Below, piece after piece: positions 1 to 8,295 of a DNA stretch of 39,882 nt (the first letter of the stretch is position 1; each line of letters starts with the position of its first letter). A model generated the notes under the pieces. That model saw only the letters and a program-made list of their open reading frames with translations. It did not search any database and was not told where the DNA came from. This DNA is from Rhodospirillaceae bacterium. GTDB lineage: Bacteria; Pseudomonadota; Alphaproteobacteria; UBA8366. Position numbers and translations under genes: made by a program. The DNA lies in assembly GCA_002724395.1 (NCBI GenBank), contig PBOR01000038.1:70199-110080 (forward strand), given 5' to 3'.

Positions 1-665
1 CTCAGGCGGAGTTGCAACGGACCCAGTCACTTTATAAGAAAAAGGTCATTCCGCGCATTCAGTTAGAGCAAGCTATGACCCGCGCGCAGCATGTTAATGT
101 AGAATACCACAAATCCGTAGCACAACTTCAATCCTCGGAGGCACGTCTTGATGAAGCGGCTGCAAACTTGAATAGAGTTCAGGTGCTGGACGAAGAAGGA
201 CAGGTTCTGCGTCAACGTGTCGAGCAATTGCGGGCAAAATTAGAACGTCAAAAAATCGACCTTCGCGATCGCACTATCAAAAGTAGGATTGAAGGTGTTG
301 TCGATAAAGTTTTTGTTGATGTAGGGGAATATGTAACGCCCGCGCAGCGTTTAGCGATTATCCACGACCCCAAAACGATTTGGGTTGAAGCAAATATTAA
401 AGAAACGGATGTAAGGAAATTAAAAATTGGTCAGTCTGTCGAGATATCGGTCGACGCTTTTCCGGATTTGGATATTACCGGAACATTGGATGCTATCGGT
501 AATTCAACAACGAGCGAATTCGCCCTTCTGCCAACCCCCAATCCGAGCGGTAATTTTACTAAAATCACTCAACGTTTGCCGGTTCGCATCAAGGTTGATC
601 AAAAAGAGGACCTTTTGCGCCCGGGTATGATGGTCGAGGTTAACATTGACATCCGTGACCGCTGA
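1..665 (+). CDS. EmrA/HlyD-family membrane fusion protein, 3' part only
   Basis: The reading frame is open to the left edge, so the N-terminal membrane anchor lies outside the window. What is visible is an alpha-helical coiled-coil hairpin rich in Glu, Gln, Arg and Ala, then a lipoyl-like half motif (RDRTIKSRIEGVVDKVFVD) and the beta-barrel segment containing GEYVTP, IWVEANIKETDV and the terminal LLRPGMMVEVNID. This is the usual order in periplasmic adaptor subunits of EmrAB-type tripartite exporters, which join the inner membrane pump to an outer membrane channel. Its TGA stop overlaps the start of the next gene by about 20 nt, so the pump genes are translationally coupled. Family assignment is firm; the exported substrate is unknown. 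Confidence 0.9.
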   Translation, partial: QAELQRTQSLYKKKVIPRIQLEQAMTRAQHVNVEYHKSVAQLQSSEARLDEAAANLNRVQVLDEEGQVLRQRVEQLRAKLERQKIDLRDRTIKSRIEGVVDKVFVDVGEYVTPAQRLAIIHDPKTIWVEANIKETDVRKLKIGQSVEISVDAFPDLDITGTLDAIGNSTTSEFALLPTPNPSGNFTKITQRLPVRIKVDQKEDLLRPGMMVEVNIDIRDR

Positions 666-2205
666 CGAGCGCGGCGCCGAGGAATACAGCCCCACCGAAC
701 GTTGGATCATTACTATTGTTGCTATGTCCGGGATGTTCTGCATGTTCATTTCGGCTACGATCGTCAATGTGGCGATCCCGAGTGTAATGGGAGCGTTTGG
801 TGTCGGCCAGGATCAAGCCCAGTGGGTTGCGACCGCCTATTTAGCGACCATGGTCGCGAGCCAGCTTTTGAGCCATTGGTTCGTTCGCGCATTCGGAATG
901 CGGCTCTCTTACGTAATTATTATAGGGATTTGGATGTTGGGCACTTTAGTCTGCTCTACGACGACGACTCTTGACTTCCTTATTCTTGGGCGCGTGCTTC
1001 AGGGAATGGGTGCGGGCGTAATGCAGCCTCTGGTTATGGTTTTAGTCTTCAAGGTTTATCCTGCGGACAAACGTGGCTTTGGCATGGGCATCTACGGCAT
1101 GGTAGCTACACTTGCTCCCACATTTGGCCCGTTACTCGGCGGCTATGTTATCGATTATTTTTCGTGGAGAACAATCTTTGTGGCGCCATTGCCGTTAGCG
1201 ATAATTGGTATGGTCCTCGGCCCCGTGTTTATTCCTGGCGAAAAACCCCGTGGGCCATTACCACGTTTTGACTGGTCCAGTTATATTCTGCTCTGTACCG
1301 CCTTGCTCTGTTGGATTTCGGTCTGGTCTAATGGGCAGCGCTGGGGATGGGACTCAAACAGTATGCTCTACGCAATATTGATTGGCCTGATCGCGACAAC
1401 GTGGTTTGCCCGAATTCAATTGCAGGCAGATATACCGTTGCTAGATTTTTCGTTATTCCGTCATGGGCGATTCACGGCAGCGGTTGCCGTTTCTTTCGTA
1501 TTTGGCATGGGAAATTTTGCTTCGAGCTATATGGTGCCGGTTTTTGCTCAGGTGGTTCAAGGTTTTACTCCCAGTAATGCCGGACTTGTGATGATGCCGG
1601 CAGGCATCTTGTTGTCCGCCGCTTTGCCGTTCACGGGCCGTCTCTCTGACCATGTTCCGGCCCATATAATGGTAATGATAGGAATTACACTTTTTGCCGC
1701 TGGCGCTTTTTTAATGAGTGGCGCCGATGTTAATACATCATTCATTAGTCTTATGATTTTTATTGTTATTAGCCGGTTTGGATTAGCATTTATTCTTCCG
1801 TCTCTCACCACTGCGGCCTTCTCTGCACTTGATCCTGATGAATTAAATCAGGGTTCGGGTGCACTTAATTTTCTGCGGCAACTGGGTGGAGCGTCGGGTA
1901 TCAGCATGCTTGTGTTGACAATGGAGCAGCGGGCTCAATTTCATGGTGACAATTTGACGGCGACGCAAACTCCAGAAAACTCTGTTAGTCGTGAATTGTT
2001 GGGGGAAGTCGGCAATATCATGAGCCAGCATGGACTACCAGAACCGCTACACGCTTTAGGTGCGCTGCATTATTTAGGTGAAATTGTCTATGCACAGGCC
2101 TATACGTTGGGCTTCAAAGATGGATTCCTAGTTCTGGCATTCGTATTTTTGTTAGCGTTAATTCCTGCGTGGACAATGCGCATCAAGAAAACCACGGAAA
2201 TCTAG
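646..2205 (+). CDS. EmrB/QacA-type (DHA2) MFS drug exporter, first copy
   Basis: A 519-residue, strongly hydrophobic protein of the length and pattern of 14-helix DHA2 major facilitator proteins. The first helix carries SATIVNVAIPS followed by QDQAQWVATAYLATMVASQL. A motif-C-like GPLLGGYVID follows near residue 165, and the second half holds GRLSDH. It is a proton-driven inner membrane exporter pairing with the adaptor protein encoded just upstream. The start is taken as TTG 646, which has GAGGT 6 nt upstream; GTG 655 is an alternative. It overlaps the adaptor gene and is followed by a close paralogue, suggesting a three-gene export operon. Confidence 0.9.
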   Translation: MTSVTADERGAEEYSPTERWIITIVAMSGMFCMFISATIVNVAIPSVMGAFGVGQDQAQWVATAYLATMVASQLLSHWFVRAFGMRLSYVIIIGIWMLGTLVCSTTTTLDFLILGRVLQGMGAGVMQPLVMVLVFKVYPADKRGFGMGIYGMVATLAPTFGPLLGGYVIDYFSWRTIFVAPLPLAIIGMVLGPVFIPGEKPRGPLPRFDWSSYILLCTALLCWISVWSNGQRWGWDSNSMLYAILIGLIATTWFARIQLQADIPLLDFSLFRHGRFTAAVAVSFVFGMGNFASSYMVPVFAQVVQGFTPSNAGLVMMPAGILLSAALPFTGRLSDHVPAHIMVMIGITLFAAGAFLMSGADVNTSFISLMIFIVISRFGLAFILPSLTTAAFSALDPDELNQGSGALNFLRQLGGASGISMLVLTMEQRAQFHGDNLTATQTPENSVSRELLGEVGNIMSQHGLPEPLHALGALHYLGEIVYAQAYTLGFKDGFLVLAFVFLLALIPAWTMRIKKTTEI

Positions 2206-2210
2206 ATCGA

Positions 2211-3806
2211 ATGGCACGCGGTGATATGGAAGAACTGCGCGCTCAGTACGGGCCTGCCTTCCGCTGGTTCGTCGCCGCGGCCGGTGTCACAGGCACCATA
2301 TCAATGGTTCTCTCTGCGACTATCGTAAACGTAGCCGTACCCAGTGCCATGGGTGCGTATGGAATTGGACAGGATCAGGCACAGTGGATGGCGACAGCGT
2401 TTATTGCCACTATGGTTGCCAGCCAATTGCTAGCTGCTTGGTTTATCGATGCGCTTGGTGAGCGGATGACCTACACCTTCATTGCGATCTTATTCATTTT
2501 TGGCAGTTGGCTTTGCTATTTAAGCCCGACTTTTGAAATTCTTATCATCGGTAGAGTGATTCAGGGACTACCTGCAGGGATAATTCAGCCAATGATGATG
2601 TCCGTCATTTTTCGCGCATTCCCATCAGACGAACGTGGGTTTGCTATGGGGGTATACAGTACGGGTTTGATGATTTCTCCGATGCTGGGACCCGTGGCGG
2701 GAGGTTATATCATCGATGAATTGAGTTGGCGGCATATATTTCTATTTCCACTTCCTTTTTGCGCCATCGCTCTACTGCTCGGGTTTTTCTTCTTGCCAGG
2801 CGGCTGGCGGCTCCGTCGTTTGCCGCGCTTCGATTGGTCCAGCTATATTTTACTTGTCGCAACCGTTTTTATGCTGTTGAGCGCGCTTGGTAATGGCCAG
2901 CGTTATGGTTGGAGTTCCAACTATATTTTGGTGTCATTCATAGCTGCCTTTGCGGTAGGGGCATGGTTTGTGGCTTTGCAATTGCGGTCTTCATCACCAT
3001 TGCTGGATTTCTCTCTTTTTAATAATGCTCAGTTTGCATCAGCTGTTTTTGTCTACTTCGTGTTTGGGATGGGTAATTTTGCATCTAACTACATCATTCC
3101 TGTTTTCGTCCAAGAGGTGCAGCATTTTTCTGCAACTTTGTCCGGGTTGGTGCTTTTACCTGCAGGAATCATGGTGGTTTGCCTTGTCTCCTTCTTTGGA
3201 CGAATGACTGACTTCGTGCAGCCCCATTACATGGTGATGTTTGGTCTCACTATGTTTGCCATCGGTTCATTGTTAATGAACGGTTCAGACGTAAATACAA
3301 CATTCTGGACTTTTGCCTTTTTTGTTATGATTAGCCGTTTTGGGATGTCGTTAATCCTACCCGCCCTGAATACGGCTGCGTTGCGGGCCTTGTCGCCTGA
3401 AGAGTTAAATAAAGGCTCCGGAACAATAAATTTTACTCGTCAGTTGGGGGGCGCTTTTGGTGTTAGTGGTGTCGTGGTGTTCATGGAGCAACGGACGCAG
3501 TTCCATGTCGACGCGCTGGCTGCAACGCAGACACCGGGAAACACAATCAGTCGTGATCTCTTAGACCAGGTGGGCCTTCTATTAGGAGAGTTTGGTGTTC
3601 CCGCGGCTATAAGAGAATCAGGAGCATTACACTATCTTGGCGATGTGGTGACAGCGCAGGCGAGTACGCTTGGTTTTAAAGACGGTTTTTTAATTATAAG
3701 TATTGTCTATATCGCGGCGCTATTTCCAGCATGGGTTTTAGGGCGGTCCCGCCCGCCAATCGCATCTGAGGCCGTCTCTAAATCTGCGGACCCAACCCAT
3801 AATTAA
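2211..3806 (+). CDS. EmrB/QacA-type (DHA2) MFS drug exporter, second tandem copy
   Basis: A 531-residue paralogue of the preceding exporter. The two share long stretches such as SATIVNVA-PS-MGA-G-GQDQAQW, QGFTPSN/QHFSATL-type loop positions, and the HYLG / AQA-TLGFKDGFL ending. It is again a 14-helix DHA2 pattern, with GPVAGGYIID as motif C. The start is placed at ATG 2211, five bases after the previous stop; ATG 2226 is possible, and the frame is open further upstream inside the previous gene. Two pump subunits behind one adaptor is unusual. Either they form a mixed pump or one copy has taken a new substrate. It is probably co-transcribed with the two upstream genes. Confidence 0.88.
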   Translation: MARGDMEELRAQYGPAFRWFVAAAGVTGTISMVLSATIVNVAVPSAMGAYGIGQDQAQWMATAFIATMVASQLLAAWFIDALGERMTYTFIAILFIFGSWLCYLSPTFEILIIGRVIQGLPAGIIQPMMMSVIFRAFPSDERGFAMGVYSTGLMISPMLGPVAGGYIIDELSWRHIFLFPLPFCAIALLLGFFFLPGGWRLRRLPRFDWSSYILLVATVFMLLSALGNGQRYGWSSNYILVSFIAAFAVGAWFVALQLRSSSPLLDFSLFNNAQFASAVFVYFVFGMGNFASNYIIPVFVQEVQHFSATLSGLVLLPAGIMVVCLVSFFGRMTDFVQPHYMVMFGLTMFAIGSLLMNGSDVNTTFWTFAFFVMISRFGMSLILPALNTAALRALSPEELNKGSGTINFTRQLGGAFGVSGVVVFMEQRTQFHVDALAATQTPGNTISRDLLDQVGLLLGEFGVPAAIRESGALHYLGDVVTAQASTLGFKDGFLIISIVYIAALFPAWVLGRSRPPIASEAVSKSADPTHN

Positions 3807-3986
3807 GTAACATGTGGTTTCATTCATTGGCTTCTAAAGTTGTTACTAATTTGTCAGCAAAGTCGCGCAGCTAGTGCCATTGGTAGACGTGGCTCATGGT
3901 GATAGAATGCTTACTTCACGGAATGTGCACACCTAAATGTAGTCGTTGGGTACCATGGTGCAGGATGAAAAAGGGAGCGGAGAAAC

Positions 3987-4868
3987 ATGGAGAATGCAGT
4001 AGACACTTTGAAAATAATACCGATGGATGCGCCTTTGGGTGCGGAGATTAGTGGTATTAATCTTAGTCAAGATTTAGATAAGGTGACAGTAGATCGAATT
4101 TTGCAGGCGTTTTACGATCACAAAGTCATTTTTTTTAGAGGGCAAAAACTAACTGATCCGCAGTTAGTGGGCTTTGCCAAGCATTTCGGTGACCCGGAAC
4201 ATTCACCACCCAACAAATCTGGCGATACTTGGCTTAAGGGCTTTCCTGAACTGACCTGCATTTCGAATATAAAAAAGGACGGAAAGCCAATCGGTAGTCT
4301 GGGCAATGGTGAAGCGATTTGGCACACCGATATGTCTTATACCAACATGCCACCGACTACGAGCATGCTGTATTCGTTGGAAATTCCTGAAGTCGGTGGC
4401 GGCACGCATTTTATGGACATGTATAAGGTCTATGAAACGCTACCCAATGAGATTAAGGAGCGAATTTGGGGTAAGGTTGCTGTTCATGACGCGACCTATA
4501 CCAGCGCCGGTGAGGTGCGGAAAATATATGAAGAATTCGATGGTAATACAGATACGGATAAGGCGCCGGGAGCGCGTCATCCTTTAGTTATCCGCCATCC
4601 AGAAACGAAAAAAGAAGCGCTGTTTTTGGGGCGGAAATCTGGTGCATCGAACATAATTGGCGAACCAGACACCGAATTATTTGACGCGCTTTGGGATCAT
4701 TGTAACAAAAGTAATCTCTCTTGGAGGCATGAGTGGGAGGTCGGTGATCTGCTTGTGTGGGACAATCGTTGTTGTATGCATTACCGGGAATCTTTTGATG
4801 ATAATGACCGTCGGTTGATGCATCGCGCTCAGATTAAAGGAAGTACGCCGACGGCGGCCTGGGCATAA
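3987..4868 (+). CDS. TauD/TfdA-family Fe(II)/2-oxoglutarate dioxygenase
   Basis: A 293-residue protein, the normal length for TauD/TfdA enzymes, which hydroxylate a substrate carbon next to a heteroatom while decarboxylating 2-oxoglutarate. The iron facial triad is visible as HTD (H113, D115) and H265 in WDNRCCMH. R280, 15 residues after H265, fits the 2-oxoglutarate-binding arginine. The ATG at 3987 has GGGAG / GGAGA upstream. The PrpD gene starts 32 nt after the stop, so they probably share a transcript. It is most similar by eye to the dioxygenases at 12758 and 13640. The substrate cannot be read from the sequence; taurine, other sulfonates and aryloxy acids are all known for the family. 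The 180 nt upstream of it show no further gene. Confidence 0.93.
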   Translation: MENAVDTLKIIPMDAPLGAEISGINLSQDLDKVTVDRILQAFYDHKVIFFRGQKLTDPQLVGFAKHFGDPEHSPPNKSGDTWLKGFPELTCISNIKKDGKPIGSLGNGEAIWHTDMSYTNMPPTTSMLYSLEIPEVGGGTHFMDMYKVYETLPNEIKERIWGKVAVHDATYTSAGEVRKIYEEFDGNTDTDKAPGARHPLVIRHPETKKEALFLGRKSGASNIIGEPDTELFDALWDHCNKSNLSWRHEWEVGDLLVWDNRCCMHYRESFDDNDRRLMHRAQIKGSTPTAAWA

Positions 4869-4900
4869 AGATATCGGCATAAAATTTAGGGAGTTCTGAA

Positions 4901-6271
4901 ATGTCTTTTGCAAAACGGTTAGCGGAAAAAATCGTCGCGCTTGATGAAAGCTGTTTGGATGATGCGTTGCTGCTAGAAATTAAACGCGGTCTGCTGGATG
5001 TCGTTGGTGTTTCATTGGCCGGTGCGTTGGAAAATTGTACTAGGCTTGCAACACTCTCAGTCGGCCTTACTGATGGTCCGGCGCAGCTGATAGGCCAAAA
5101 CGGTAAAGCGACGACGCTCGACGCGGCCACCATAAATGGGACCGCAGCACATGCGCTTGATTTTGATGATATTAATATTTTAATGGGTGGTCATCCCTCG
5201 GCACCCGCTTTCGCAGCCGTCTCAGCGCTGGCCGATGAGCTAAATGCTAGTGGTGTTGAAACAATACTTGCTTTTCTTGCAGCCTACGAGACCACGGTGC
5301 GAATGGGACCGGGACTGCACCCTCATCACTATAATAAGGGCTGGCACCCAACGGCAACTTTTGGCACTTTTGGTGCCGTAGCAGCCGGCGCCAAACTGTT
5401 TAAGCTTGATGTTCAACAAACTGCAGTAGCGCTTGGCATAGCGTGTTCGCTTGCTTCCGGTCTCAAATCTAACTTTGGCACTATGGTGAAACCGTTCCAT
5501 GTTGGGCAATCGGCACGGAATGGTTTATTTGCTGCGATCTTAGCTAAAAATGGGTTTGATGCTTCGCCGGAAGCATTTGAGCACAAACAAGGCTTCTTTG
5601 AGGTTTTTAATGGGGCAGGTACTTATCAAGAAGATAAGATTATCGATTTATGGGGTGCACCTTTTTCTATAATCGACCCGGGTTTGGCGATCAAAATTCA
5701 TCCCTGCTGCGGTAGTACCCATACCGCTATTGATGCAATGTTGAAACTACGCGCTGACCACGGGTTGAGCGCCGATAAGGTGGAAAAGATTGAATCGTCG
5801 ACTTATTTGCATCGATTGATGCACACTAATCGTCCGGATCCAAAGTCGGAGTTGGACGGTAAATTTAGCGTTCAGTACTGTATGAGTCGTGCGCTCATGC
5901 ATGGTGTTGTGAAAATGGAGCACTTTGAAAATGGTGCTGTCCACGATGCTGATGTGCGCGAGGTCTTGGCGAAAGTAATTTCAACCCCGCATGAGAAAGA
6001 TAATATTTTTCATGCGACTGTGGCTGTCACTACGACAGATGGCCAGCGTTTTGAACAATCCATTGAAATGGCGAATGGGCGTTGCGATAATCCGGTGCCT
6101 CAACGTCAACTCAAGAAAAAGTTCGAAAGCACGTCTTTGCGTGCGCTTCCGGCAGCGCAGGTAGCTCAAGCCTATGAAAGCATCATGACGCTAGAAAAGG
6201 TAACGAGTATACATGACCTTACCGATTTGTTGGCGTTGAAAGGACGTAGCACGGAGCAGGTTGCTGAATAA
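4901..6271 (+). CDS. MmgE/PrpD family protein
   Basis: 456 residues, full length for MmgE/PrpD proteins, cytosolic enzymes that include 2-methylcitrate dehydratase and cis-aconitate decarboxylase. Family landmarks occur in the expected order: HALDFDD (84-90), HPS (98-100), GWHPTATFGTFGA (147-159), KPFHVGQSARNG (197-208) and KIHPCC (265-270). AGGGAG lies 7 nt before ATG 4901. It follows a TauD-type dioxygenase closely. The reading frame downstream of its TAA continues without interruption into a second, divergent PrpD C-terminus (see the next entry). The reaction in this organism is probably a dehydration or decarboxylation of a tricarboxylate-like or related acid, but that is inference from the family. 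Confidence 0.92.
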   Translation: MSFAKRLAEKIVALDESCLDDALLLEIKRGLLDVVGVSLAGALENCTRLATLSVGLTDGPAQLIGQNGKATTLDAATINGTAAHALDFDDINILMGGHPSAPAFAAVSALADELNASGVETILAFLAAYETTVRMGPGLHPHHYNKGWHPTATFGTFGAVAAGAKLFKLDVQQTAVALGIACSLASGLKSNFGTMVKPFHVGQSARNGLFAAILAKNGFDASPEAFEHKQGFFEVFNGAGTYQEDKIIDLWGAPFSIIDPGLAIKIHPCCGSTHTAIDAMLKLRADHGLSADKVEKIESSTYLHRLMHTNRPDPKSELDGKFSVQYCMSRALMHGVVKMEHFENGAVHDADVREVLAKVISTPHEKDNIFHATVAVTTTDGQRFEQSIEMANGRCDNPVPQRQLKKKFESTSLRALPAAQVAQAYESIMTLEKVTSIHDLTDLLALKGRSTEQVAE

Positions 6272-6559
6272 AAGGAACGCGAGAAAGAGGACGTTTTCTA
6301 TGCATCCCTTTTGGTGACTACGGCCAAGTGTGAACGGTTCGAGCATAAAGTTGAAATGGCCGAAGGGCGCAGTGAATTCCAACTGAGCCGGGTAAAGCCC
6401 AAGCTTAAGTTTGAGAATGTTGCGGCGTACGTTCTACCGCCGGATAGGGTGATGAAAGCCTACGAGGCAATAATATCAATGAAAAGAATAGCAAACATTC
6501 ATGAATTAACTAGCTTTTTAGCGACGTCGGTTTTCAGTGTTGAACAGGCAGTGGAATAG
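6272..6559 (+). pseudogene. Remnant of a second MmgE/PrpD gene (C-terminal part only)
   Basis: Directly after the TAA of the intact PrpD gene (6269-6271), and in the same frame, 95 codons encode a sequence aligning end to end with the last ~93 residues of that protein. EKEDVFYASLLVTT matches EKDNIFHATVAVTT, then RFEHKVEMAEGR matches RFEQSIEMANGR, and both end near EQ-VE / EQVAE. I count about 36 identities in 93 positions, so this is not a fresh copy but a diverged paralogue whose first ~360 codons are gone. No good start codon or ribosome binding site was seen; a TTG at 6311 is the only candidate. Most likely a deletion joined two neighbouring prpD paralogues. A short expressed protein cannot be excluded. 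Confidence 0.7.
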
Positions 6560-6588
6560 CTCGGCACTTTTTTGAGGTTTTTGTTTTT

Positions 6589-7335
6589 TCATGTAAGAAA
6601 GCCACCGCCGTTAATGTGGATTGTCTGACCGGTAATGAATTCGGCTTCCGGCTGGCAGAGAAACTGAATTGTTCTGCCTACATCTTTAGGCTCTCCCACA
6701 AAGCCGACCGGGGGAACGATACCGGTGGGTTCACCAGCCGAAGGTGCGCGTTTACCGCCGATCCTTCCCGGCGCTACTACATTTACGGTGATGCCATCAG
6801 CTGCCAATTCGGTGGCAAGGCAATGCATCATGCCAACTGAGCCCATTTTACCGGCAGAAACGTGGCAGCGTTCCTTGTAACCAAGGTGCGGTCCGATGCC
6901 ACCCAGGAATATCACCCGGCCCCATTTTTTGGGCGTCATAAGTTTGACGGCGGCCCGGGTACACAGAAATCCTCCGTCGAGGATAATTGAGGTAATTTCC
7001 TTCCATTCAGCAAATGGCATGTCGACTATTTTATTATGGCCGCGATTAGCCGCATTGTTGACCAGTATATCGAGCCCGCCATAAGCGTTGACAATAGCGG
7101 CAAACATTCTGTCGACCTGCACTTCATCTGTGATGTCGGCCAAATGCACCATGGCGGTGCCGCCTTTCTCGATTATCTCAGCGGCCACGCCGTCTGCAAG
7201 GTCCTTCGAATTTTTACAGTTGAGAACGATCTTGGCGCCATCAGCAGCTAGCTTGATTGCGGTGTCTCGTCCGGATCGACGCACCGCGCCGGTCAAAAGG
7301 GCTACTTTACCTTCTAGAGATTTATTCATGATCAT
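6589..7335 (-). CDS. SDR-family protein with an altered active site
   Basis: A 248-residue Rossmann protein of the short-chain dehydrogenase/reductase family: TGAVRRSGR nucleotide-binding turn (15-23), LADITD (65-70), NNAANRG (93-99) and the C-terminal FITGQTIHINGGG. Aligned with FabG, the catalytic Ser position is Gly146 (FLGGIG) and the Tyr position is Val159 (HVSAGK), while Lys163 remains. A standard ketoreductase reaction is therefore doubtful. Two ATGs lie at 7335 and 7329 with only a weak AAAAGAA upstream, so the start is uncertain by two codons. It lies 27 nt behind the ComA-like gene on the same strand and is probably in its operon. It converges with the PrpD remnant. Confidence 0.88.
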   Translation of the reverse strand: MIMNKSLEGKVALLTGAVRRSGRDTAIKLAADGAKIVLNCKNSKDLADGVAAEIIEKGGTAMVHLADITDEVQVDRMFAAIVNAYGGLDILVNNAANRGHNKIVDMPFAEWKEITSIILDGGFLCTRAAVKLMTPKKWGRVIFLGGIGPHLGYKERCHVSAGKMGSVGMMHCLATELAADGITVNVVAPGRIGGKRAPSAGEPTGIVPPVGFVGEPKDVGRTIQFLCQPEAEFITGQTIHINGGGFLT

Positions 7336-7362
7336 TCTTTTCTTTTGTTGATTTTACTTAAC

Positions 7363-8175
7363 TCAAGCGTCGTTGCGACGGCGGCCGGTTTTCTCGAGCC
7401 ATTCGTCTAGACCAAAATAATTGACACCTCGTCCCATTCCTCGGCGATTACTTTCTAGCCATAGCACCTCATGGGTCAGCACATTAGGGCCGATATTTAC
7501 TGTTGTGCCGTAATTCTTTAGTAGCCAAGCTTGTTGTTTCGAATGGATCGCCTCGATCATTAAATGCTCAATACCGACACCTTCGATAAGCTCGATGAGT
7601 AAATGGGAGTTTTCACTTTGGCCGTCGACGCCTAGCAGCATATCTATTTCGCCTTCTTCGACGATGACGTGATTGACCCCTTCGCTGATAAGGTTGTTGA
7701 TTTCCTTGATTGCCATTTCCGGTTTCAGCGGTTCGTGCGGTTTCTTTACTCCCCATTCAAAGAAGCAATGAATGTCGTGATCGCGCAAATCGTGGACCAG
7801 CTTTATTTTTTCTGCGTGAGAGTAATTGACGTAGTTCTCTGACACCTCCATGCCACTAACGCCGACGTCGACCATATATTCTAATGTTTGATCCCATTTG
7901 CCTTGTAGAAAGGCCATTTCTCCGGTGATTCCGCCTGGCAAAACATTAATATTATTGTCTTTATATAGATTTACTTTTTTCACGAACCAATCATGGGAGA
8001 AGAACCGTGGCATCATGTTGCGGAACTTAACCCAATCCGTGTACATACCCGCGGATTCGATAAACATCTGTGTTTCTAGCATGCCCATACCTGGGTCGCG
8101 TACGCCGGTAAGGCCATTTTTGCGCGGTTTGTCCTCTCGCTCAATTGCCTCAATAAAATCCATTGCGTATTTCAT
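7363..8175 (-). CDS. ComA-like (phosphosulfolactate synthase family) protein
   Basis: A 270-residue TIM-barrel protein resembling phosphosulfolactate synthase, the enzyme that adds sulfite to phosphoenolpyruvate. The supporting motifs are KPRKNGLTGVRDPG (16-29), TDWVKF (46-51), LPGGITGE (79-86), GMEVSEN (108-114), FFEWGVKKP and EAIHSKQQAW, in family order. The frame is open 24 codons further upstream, but ATG 8175 has AAGGAAG about 8 nt ahead and matches the usual N-terminus, so I chose it. It is followed by an SDR gene 27 nt on and preceded by the propeller protein 120 nt away. In bacteria the family occurs in sulfolactate formation; no other coenzyme M gene is seen here, so the exact reaction is open. 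Confidence 0.8.
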   Translation of the reverse strand: MKYAMDFIEAIEREDKPRKNGLTGVRDPGMGMLETQMFIESAGMYTDWVKFRNMMPRFFSHDWFVKKVNLYKDNNINVLPGGITGEMAFLQGKWDQTLEYMVDVGVSGMEVSENYVNYSHAEKIKLVHDLRDHDIHCFFEWGVKKPHEPLKPEMAIKEINNLISEGVNHVIVEEGEIDMLLGVDGQSENSHLLIELIEGVGIEHLMIEAIHSKQQAWLLKNYGTTVNIGPNVLTHEVLWLESNRRGMGRGVNYFGLDEWLEKTGRRRNDA

Positions 8176-8295
8176 GATGTGTCTTCCTTTGTATTTCGAT
8201 TCTTTTGGTCTTCGCAGGGCCCAGTTTAACTTAGCGTATTTGCTCATATGTCAGCAGCGGGCTATAACGGTTCAATTCCGTCGTGTGGCTAAACG

